A stretch of DNA of 5,036 nt from CAZDET01 sp964504335 (GTDB lineage: Bacteria > Bacteroidota > Bacteroidia > Chitinophagales > Saprospiraceae): positions 1 through 5,036 of the forward strand of contig CAZDET010000130.1 in NCBI GenBank assembly GCA_964504335.1, read 5' to 3'. Of this stretch, positions 1-5,036 are shown one piece after another. The first letter of the stretch is position 1, and every line of letters starts with the position of its first letter. The notes beneath the pieces are model-generated. The model did not search any database and had not been told where the DNA came from. It worked only from the letters and a program-made list of their open reading frames with translations. Made by a program: the position numbers and the translations under genes.

Positions 1-208
1 GTGGGCTATTTTGTGAGAACGGCTGCCGCAAGGACAGTTATTGGATGATACCGCAAAGATACCTACTTAGCACCTAACAAGCAAGCCCTGATTTGCTCCA
101 ACTCCAAAAACTCCCGTTCCGACTATTTTGATGCGTTTGCTCTATAAACAATTCAGGAAACATAAAAGCCACTTCGTGATTGCGTACATAAGACTCCTAT
201 TCTACGCA

Positions 209-1477
209 CTAAACAGCGGCGACAATTTCCAGCGCCCGATCAATTTCATCGATGCTATTGTAGATATGCACGGAATGCCGCAGCAATTCCTGACCCACCG
301 ACCGAGGCTGCAACCGGGCCTCTTCCCACATCCGCTTTTGGAGCTCCGGGCCGGATAATTCAGGGACACTATACGTAGTGAGGCCGGCGCACATATCGGG
401 GTGGATGGACGAATGGATCGTCACCTTCGGCATGGATCGGAGCCCGGCTCTCAAATGATCTCCTAATTGCTTAATTCGATTCAGCCACCGGTCCGGACCA
501 ATGGTGTTATAAAAATCAACGGCCGCATTCAGGCCAACTACGAGCGATTGATTGCCCGTCCCATTTTGCATTAAGCGGAACCCATGGTCTTCTTCATGAT
601 CCCAATTATAACTAGCTATGGTAGCCCAGATTTTGGATATGGCATCCTTGTGTACGTAGAGGATACCGTTTCCGGCCGGAGCCAACAACCATTTGTGCAG
701 GCTCGAATAATAGGCATCGCAACCAATATCCTGAACATCTACTTTTACCTGGCCGACCGCCTGCGCCCCATCGAGAATCGTAAAAATGCCCCGTTTTCTT
801 GCCTCGGCACAAATCTCCTTTACCGGCATCACCACCCCATACACCGAGATGATATGAGGGACGGCGATCACTTTCGTTTTTGGCGTGACTTCTTTGAAAA
901 TAGAATCGACTATTTGAGACGGATCATTGGCGGGCACGGGCATTTTCGCTTGCTTGTAAATACACCCTCTGCGCTTGGCCATGAGCTGCCAGATACCAAA
1001 TCCCCCGCCGTGTTCCTGATCGGTATTGATGATTTCATCTCCGGCCTTTAGATCGAGCCCGTTCCCTACGAAACTCATGCCAAAGGTGGCATTTTGGGTA
1101 AGCGCTATGTGTTTATAATCGGCATTGATGATGGCTCCAATCTTGGTTCTTAGGTCTTTGTAGTCCCAATAGCCACTAATTAGTTGGGGGCCAACGCCCT
1201 TGTAATCGGTTTCTGCCGCGTGCACGGCACTGTGATGCAGGTCGTTGATCACTTGATTGAGGACGTAGCCCGGCATCGCACCAATGGTCCCGTTATTGAA
1301 ATAAGTCTGGCCCTCTTTTAGTGGAAACTGCATCCTTACCTGGCGCCAAAAATCCTCTTCTTGGAGAGTAGGATCCAGGTCTTCTAGATTATAGCCGTTG
1401 TTGGAAAAGCCTGCTGCCGCAGGAATGGCAAGGCTTGATAGCGCAATATTCTTTAAAAATGTTCTTCTTGAATTCAT
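209..1477 (-). CDS. Tat-exported PLP-dependent enzyme, aminotransferase class V family (isopenicillin-N epimerase-like)
   Basis: This is a complete 422-residue protein. Residues 3-9 read SRRTFLK, a full twin-arginine (Tat) motif, followed by a hydrophobic stretch and an alanine-rich end near residues 20-23 where cleavage could occur. The mature part has the fold-type I PLP layout: a substrate-side NNGTIGAMP segment (61-69), H156 in NTDQEHGGG where a residue stacks on the cofactor ring, D236 in LDGAQAVG that would bind the pyridine nitrogen, and K262 in SLHKWLLAP as the Schiff-base lysine. The HKW context and the length fit the CefD-like branch of class V, which includes epimerases, desulfurases and lyases, so the exact reaction and substrate are unknown. 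A Tat route makes sense because PLP enzymes fold around the cofactor before export. The ATG at 1477 is the first start after an in-frame TAG and has an AT-rich leader without Shine-Dalgarno. It is the last gene of the run, 162 bases after the deacylase gene. Confidence 0.93.
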   Translation of the reverse strand: MNSRRTFLKNIALSSLAIPAAAGFSNNGYNLEDLDPTLQEEDFWRQVRMQFPLKEGQTYFNNGTIGAMPGYVLNQVINDLHHSAVHAAETDYKGVGPQLISGYWDYKDLRTKIGAIINADYKHIALTQNATFGMSFVGNGLDLKAGDEIINTDQEHGGGFGIWQLMAKRRGCIYKQAKMPVPANDPSQIVDSIFKEVTPKTKVIAVPHIISVYGVVMPVKEICAEARKRGIFTILDGAQAVGQVKVDVQDIGCDAYYSSLHKWLLAPAGNGILYVHKDAISKIWATIASYNWDHEEDHGFRLMQNGTGNQSLVVGLNAAVDFYNTIGPDRWLNRIKQLGDHLRAGLRSMPKVTIHSSIHPDMCAGLTTYSVPELSGPELQKRMWEEARLQPRSVGQELLRHSVHIYNSIDEIDRALEIVAAV

Positions 1478-1639
1478 AATTCTAAGCTAAGCATTTTTTC
1501 AGATACCGTTTTGCATGACGTGGAATGGATTTTTGGAATACACCCTAGCCCCAATGGAAAGCAATTCAGCATGCGTTTTCTAAATTTATTACCGTTCCGC
1601 TAGGGACGAAAAATGAGTAGAAAAATTTTCAGCCATCGA

Positions 1640-3265
1640 TCACCCCTTCACCCGTCCCGGCCGCGCCGGCCCTTTCAGCCACTTCCCCGGCCGCTCGCCC
1701 GTCAGGGCACCGGATTTCAGTACGAAGGTCCCGTTGATCAATACGTGATCGATGCCGATGGGATAACGGTGTGGATCGACAAACGTAGCCTGATCGGCAA
1801 TGGTCTCGGGATCGAAGATGACGATATCGGCGTAGGCTCCTTCCTCGATGCGGCCGCGATCGGTGAGGTTGAATTGATCGGCGGGCATGGAGGTCATTTT
1901 CATGATGGCTTCCTCCAGACTAATCACCTCGAGTTCGCGTACGTAGCGCGCGAGCACCCGCGGGAAGGCTCCGTAGCTACGCGGGTGGGGAAAGCCAACG
2001 CCATAGCTAACCGGATCGCCATCGGTGTCGAACATGGCGAGGGGATGCTGCATGATGCGGATGACGTCTGCCTCGTCCATCGAGTGGTAGATGGCGGTGA
2101 AACCGCCCTGTAACTCCAGCTCGATAGCCAGATCAATTCCCGTTTCGAGGTCGTTGGGAAGGCCGCGATCCGCGGCGTAGTCGGAGAGGCGCTTGCCGTT
2201 GTAGGACTCATCCTGGGGCAGCACCCGAAACTGGATGCGGCTCAGGTCGCTGCCGGTGCGGTCGGTTTCGAAGAGTATACGCATATCCGCCTCGATGCGG
2301 GCGCGCTGCCCGGGGTCGTTGATGCGCGCGGCGAATTGCTCCGGGCCACCGGCCAGCGCCCACTGCGGAAACAGAATCGATGAATAGGTGCTCGAAGCGG
2401 TGTAGGGGTACAGGTCGTGGCGAATATCCAATCCGGCCGCGTTGGCCGAATCGATGAGTGCCAGGCTGCGCTCCGACCAGCCCCACTGCCCGACGCCCGC
2501 TGCCTTGTGGTGGTTGATCTGAGCGGGAATGTCGGCCTCCTCGGCGATGCGGATGGTTTCGCGCACGGAGTTGAGCAGGCCGCCGGCTTCGTTGCGCATA
2601 TGGGTCACGTAAACGCCGCCGTACTCAGAAGCGACTTTGGCAAGCTCGATCACCTCCTCGGTCTTGGCGTAGTTGGCGGGCACGTAGAGCAGGCCAGTGG
2701 ACAATCCCAGCGCGCCCTGCTTCATGGTTTCCTCGACGTAGGTTTTCATTTCCTCCAGTTCCTCGGGCGTCGGGTCGCGGTTTTCGAGGCCGAGCACTTG
2801 CTTGCGCGTCCAGGTATGGCCGGCAAAGAAGCCGATGTTGGGAGCCACGACCAGCGAGCCGGCGTAATCGTCGAGCGGCCAGGGCTGGTCGTGGCTGTGC
2901 AGCGTAGCCATGATGCTGGTGATGCCCTGCCGGGTAAAGTTTTCGGCAAGCGGGTACTCGTGAATCGTGGATTGAATGTGCGCGTGATTGTCGATGAAGC
3001 CCGGAGAGAGGACCCGATCGCTGATATCCACCAAGAGCGCAGCCTCTGTAGCATCCAGGGAATCCGCTACCGCAATGATTCGATCCCCTTTGATGCCCAC
3101 ATCGGCCCGCATGCCAGGATTGCCGAGGCCATCTATTACGAGGCCGTTTTTAAATAAAATGTCGAAGTTTTTGGATGTCGCATCGGTTGCTGTACGCTCG
3201 GTATCGGAGGTGGGCGTACAGCCGTAGAGTAGTAAAATAAGCGGGAGGAGGAAGGTCGTTCTCAT
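1640..3265 (-). CDS. Lipoprotein D-aminoacylase / N-acyl-D-amino-acid deacylase family amidohydrolase
   Basis: This is a 541-residue amidohydrolase-superfamily enzyme, expected to hydrolyse N-acyl-D-amino acids to a carboxylate and a free D-amino acid. The frame is open further upstream (to an ATG at 3397), but that extension overlaps the preceding gene and has no signal. The ATG at 3265 gives a hydrophobic segment and lipobox L13-Y14-G15-C16, so the mature enzyme is a lipid-anchored envelope protein. Family marks are the N-terminal beta-sandwich strand (FDILFKNGLVIDG, 34-46), the metal HxH at H94/H96 (GFIDNHAH), H222 (VTHMRNE), H252/H253 (INHHKAAG), D415 (FDTDGDP) and the substrate-side HPRSYGAFPRVL (427-438). 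The cysteine metal ligand of classical D-aminoacylases (GNCG context) is missing; this stretch reads ATLHSHDQPWP (120-130). A beta-sandwich return strand (ADIVIFDPETI) closes the protein. It lies 16 bases after the hydrolase gene, so co-transcription is likely. Its body is clearly richer in GC than its neighbours. Confidence 0.92.
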   Translation of the reverse strand: MRTTFLLPLILLLYGCTPTSDTERTATDATSKNFDILFKNGLVIDGLGNPGMRADVGIKGDRIIAVADSLDATEAALLVDISDRVLSPGFIDNHAHIQSTIHEYPLAENFTRQGITSIMATLHSHDQPWPLDDYAGSLVVAPNIGFFAGHTWTRKQVLGLENRDPTPEELEEMKTYVEETMKQGALGLSTGLLYVPANYAKTEEVIELAKVASEYGGVYVTHMRNEAGGLLNSVRETIRIAEEADIPAQINHHKAAGVGQWGWSERSLALIDSANAAGLDIRHDLYPYTASSTYSSILFPQWALAGGPEQFAARINDPGQRARIEADMRILFETDRTGSDLSRIQFRVLPQDESYNGKRLSDYAADRGLPNDLETGIDLAIELELQGGFTAIYHSMDEADVIRIMQHPLAMFDTDGDPVSYGVGFPHPRSYGAFPRVLARYVRELEVISLEEAIMKMTSMPADQFNLTDRGRIEEGAYADIVIFDPETIADQATFVDPHRYPIGIDHVLINGTFVLKSGALTGERPGKWLKGPARPGRVKG

Positions 3266-3281
3266 AAAATTGAATATTGGG

Positions 3282-4682
3282 TTATTCTCCGTACAACTTG
3301 AGGCATTTCGTATCCAGCGGGGCATCCGGAGCCGACATGAAGGCGTCCATGATGGCGCGCTTGCAGTCCATGTCGCCGCCGCCGTGGCCGCCGGCATCCA
3401 AAATAAACGATTGAGAATCGCGCATCCTGGCCTGGAAAACCACCAAGTTTTTGGGGGGCGTCACCGGATCAAACTGATTGATGAATAGGAGCGAAGGAAT
3501 ATCAGAAATCTTCATTTTTTTCATTTCCGGAGTCGCGTAGGATTCCAGCAAATCGGCGCTCGCCAGGTAAAGGCTGGTGAAGATCGGCAATTCGTAGGGC
3601 AATAGCTCGAGGTCGTCGTATTTCGCAGCTACTCTTTCTGCCGTAACGCTGTGGTCGTACTCCTCGAAATTTTCACAGGCCAGGAACAGTGCATAATTAG
3701 AATTCGACATTCCCCGGCTCTCAATCACCTGGTTGATCCACTCCAGGTCCTTCTCCTTCAATGCGTAAATAAATTTGGGGGCCAAAGACCGGGCGTCGCT
3801 CTTGTACAGTTCGTAGCGCAAAAAGAAGATGGCATCTTGCGGGTTTAGATAAAATGGCTTCCCCTCGTAGGTAGCTTCCAACGGTGCTGCCGCCAATTGA
3901 TCCAATACCTCGAAGTAAGTTGCTTTCAGGTTGGGATATTGGATACGGCAGTAGCGGTTTTCTGCGCAATAATCAAATACCTTTTGTAGTGCCGATTGAT
4001 AATCCTCCATTCGGGAAAGCAAATAATCCGAGCGATGGGGAGCCGGCGAATCATAAATGGCGGCATGAATTTTTTCGGGGAAGAAATCCGCTACCACCCG
4101 AGCAATGCGGGTACCGTACGAACCACCCCGCAGATTGTATTTTTCGTAGCCCAGGTGATCCATCAGCATGCCGACATCCCGAGCATTTTGAAACGTATTG
4201 TACCTGTTCAGGTCAATGCCTTTTTCCTCACAGGTTTTCTGTAGGTGGGCCACCAGATCAGCTATGCGGTACCGTTCCTCGGTGGAGGTCAGGTTTTCGG
4301 GAAGTAGGTTGTAGAGGGGCGTGGTGAGGTCGGGCAACGGGCTGGAATAACCAATACCCCGCTGATCGAACCGAATGATGTCGCGCGTTTTTAGAATGGG
4401 GTTGTCCAGATGCCGCTCTACATTTCGCAGGGCCTGCCCGCCCGGTCCACCGGTAAAGTGAATCATTGGGTACTCCCTGCTGTCGGGATTTTCACTTTTC
4501 AAAATGACGTACGCGATGGTGATCTGCTTACCGTCAGGGCGCCTGTGGTTTTCCGGTACCTGGATGGTGCCGCATTCGATTCGGGAGTTGTTGATGTCAT
4601 CTCCTAAGAAGTCGCAATTTGTGGTAATCGCACTCTGATTGGGCCAATAATTCAATAGAAATAGGCATAGATAAGTCCACAT
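3282..4682 (-). CDS. Alpha/beta hydrolase, S33 peptidase-like with TAP-like C-terminal part (prolyl/tripeptidyl aminopeptidase type)
   Basis: This is a 466-residue serine hydrolase. The visible catalytic set is complete: the oxyanion-hole strand HFTGGPGG (75-82), DQRGIGYSS (106-114), the nucleophile elbow G186-G-S188-Y-G190, D405 in NQFDPVTPP and H433 in AGGHGG. The order and length fit the S33 group with a C-terminal TAP-like segment, which releases N-terminal residues or short peptides; the true substrate cannot be read from sequence. Cysteine pairs C23/C37, C239/C245 and C440/C460 sit where exported relatives form disulfides, arguing for a periplasmic or secreted protein. The N-terminus (MWTYLCLFLL) is hydrophobic but lacks the basic residues of a normal signal peptide. 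ATG 4682 is the first start after an in-frame TAA. No Shine-Dalgarno is visible, as is usual in Bacteroidota. This is the first gene of the minus-strand run; its stop lies 16 bases before the deacylase start. Confidence 0.91.
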   Translation of the reverse strand: MWTYLCLFLLNYWPNQSAITTNCDFLGDDINNSRIECGTIQVPENHRRPDGKQITIAYVILKSENPDSREYPMIHFTGGPGGQALRNVERHLDNPILKTRDIIRFDQRGIGYSSPLPDLTTPLYNLLPENLTSTEERYRIADLVAHLQKTCEEKGIDLNRYNTFQNARDVGMLMDHLGYEKYNLRGGSYGTRIARVVADFFPEKIHAAIYDSPAPHRSDYLLSRMEDYQSALQKVFDYCAENRYCRIQYPNLKATYFEVLDQLAAAPLEATYEGKPFYLNPQDAIFFLRYELYKSDARSLAPKFIYALKEKDLEWINQVIESRGMSNSNYALFLACENFEEYDHSVTAERVAAKYDDLELLPYELPIFTSLYLASADLLESYATPEMKKMKISDIPSLLFINQFDPVTPPKNLVVFQARMRDSQSFILDAGGHGGGDMDCKRAIMDAFMSAPDAPLDTKCLKLYGE

Positions 4683-4709
4683 AGACGATAGTTATTCATT
4701 ACAGTATGA

Positions 4710-5007
4710 TTCCGCGACCTTTCGATCACACGAGATACCAGCGGCAAAAATGCCACGCAACCACATATCGGACGACTTCTAAGTGAATGTATTGAATTTA
4801 CCGCCGGTATCAGAATACAAAAAGTACTTTCCCGCATTTTGCCAATGCCCCTTTTGAGTATCGAAGGGGTGAGCACGCCATATTTGATTTTCCCTCGATG
4901 TACCTGACCGGTTTAGAATCGACCTTAGAAGATATCCATTGGGGATGTATGCCATCCAGTTGTACTCCGGATCAGATGTCGCCCAGCAATGGTTTGTCAG
5001 GCGCTAA
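4710..5007 (+). pseudogene. Decayed remnant of a T9SS type A C-terminal sorting domain
   Basis: This plus-strand stretch covers most of the 354 bases right of the hydrolase gene. From 4888 to the TAA at 5005 one frame reads a typical end of a T9SS type A sorting domain: RIDLRRYPLGMY (4915-4950), then IQLYSG, then FVRR directly before the stop. This matches the family pattern of I-D-L, P-x-G-x-Y, a beta-strand and a basic last strand ending the protein. That frame is blocked by a TGA at 4885. A second frame, open from 4710 to a TGA at 4905, holds what looks like the start of the same domain: LPMP (4839-4850, where the family has PNP), SIEGV (4857-4871) and PYLIF (4878-4892). A frameshift and probably a small deletion near 4890-4905 would join them. 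No body of the secreted protein exists upstream, because the hydrolase gene starts at 4682 on the other strand. The tail is convincing; the upstream half is less sure. Sequencing error could explain the frameshift but not the missing body. Confidence 0.55.
4848..4869. repeat. Short inverted repeat (6-bp arms, 10-base loop)
   Basis: CCCCTT at 4848-4853 and AAGGGG at 4864-4869 are perfect reverse complements around a 10-base loop. The repeat lies within the sorting-domain remnant and 166-187 bases upstream of the hydrolase start. Neither strand has a T-run after it, so it is not a standard terminator. It could be an operator or simply chance; nothing in the sequence decides this. Confidence 0.3.
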
Positions 5008-5036
5008 TGCCTAGAAGTGAATCCTGCACAAGCGAC

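Noticed and set aside
181..208. Inverted repeat TGCGTA / TACGCA directly after the stop of the PLP enzyme gene, considered as a terminator
   Set aside because: The stem is only 6 bp around a 16-base loop, and no T-run follows on the minus strand. Its position is suggestive but the structure is too weak.
1..208. Searched the left end for a gene end, tRNA or repeat
   Set aside because: All frames on both strands break within a few tens of codons and none reads as a known protein end. No tRNA-like fold was seen.
584..1051. A 155-codon plus-strand open frame
   Set aside because: It is antisense to the catalytic core of the PLP enzyme and has no recognisable motif or leader.
1581..1588. TAAATTTA on the minus strand as a Bacteroidota -7 box (TAnnTTTG) for the PLP enzyme gene
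   Set aside because: The last base mismatches and there is no TTTG/TTG at the right spacing upstream. A promoter in this 162-base gap is plausible but not shown.
1543..1605. CCCTAGC / GCTAGGG 7-bp inverted repeat in the gap between the deacylase and PLP enzyme genes
   Set aside because: The arms are 49 bases apart and do not extend. A 7-bp match at any spacing in a gap of this size is expected about once by chance.
2417..3157. A 246-codon open frame on the plus strand
   Set aside because: It lies wholly antisense to the deacylase, which has clear family motifs. Long antisense frames are expected in GC-rich coding sequence, and the translation shows no recognisable domain.
3266..3397. The longer 585-residue version of the deacylase, starting at 3397
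   Set aside because: The extra 44 residues overlap the end of the hydrolase gene and look like an out-of-frame translation of it. The ATG at 3265 gives a clean lipoprotein signal.
3884..4327. A 147-codon plus-strand open frame
   Set aside because: It is antisense to the nucleophile region of the S33 hydrolase, with low-information composition and no domain.
4741..4758. Small hairpin GGCA-AAAA-TGCC in the hydrolase leader region
   Set aside because: Only 4 bp are contiguous, with a bulge before two more pairs. This is too short to call a regulatory structure.
4818..4845. TTG ... TACTTTTTG on the minus strand as a promoter for the hydrolase gene
   Set aside because: The -7 box is one base off the TAnnTTTG pattern and the spacer to the TTG is about 16 bases, shorter than usual. 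It is also 136 bases from the start codon.

Overview
The window looks like part of a Bacteroidota chromosome. Four things point that way. The leaders before the start codons are A/T-rich with no Shine-Dalgarno sequence. One gene encodes a lipoprotein with a short lipobox, and another carries a Tat signal of the SRRTFLK kind. At the right end there is a decayed tail matching the type IX secretion (T9SS) type A sorting domain, which is restricted to this phylum. Sampled 60-base lines of the outer two genes are about 47-52% GC, which would fit a mid-GC lineage such as Saprospiria, but that narrower placement is only a guess.

All three intact genes lie on the minus strand and are read from right to left. 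First (4682 to 3282) is a 466-residue alpha/beta hydrolase of the S33 / tripeptidyl-aminopeptidase-like type. Only 16 bases later comes a 541-residue lipoprotein of the D-aminoacylase / N-acyl-D-amino-acid deacylase family (3265 to 1640). After a 162-base gap follows a 422-residue Tat-signal PLP enzyme of aminotransferase class V, resembling isopenicillin-N epimerase (1477 to 209). The first two are almost certainly co-transcribed. The third may share the transcript or have its own promoter in the gap.

The right-hand 354 bases (4683-5036) hold no intact gene. A plus-strand remnant of about 300 bases (4710-5007) reads as the C-terminal sorting domain of a lost T9SS-secreted protein, broken by a frameshift. 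The leader of the minus-strand operon must lie on or beyond this remnant. The left-hand 208 bases (1-208), downstream of the last gene, show no gene or RNA that I can support.

All three proteins appear to be sent out of the cytoplasm, although the signal is weak for the hydrolase. Together they could form an envelope pathway: the S33 enzyme trims peptides, the deacylase frees D-amino acids from N-acyl derivatives, and the PLP enzyme epimerises or otherwise transforms the product. That pathway is inference. The family assignments are firm, but the substrates are not.
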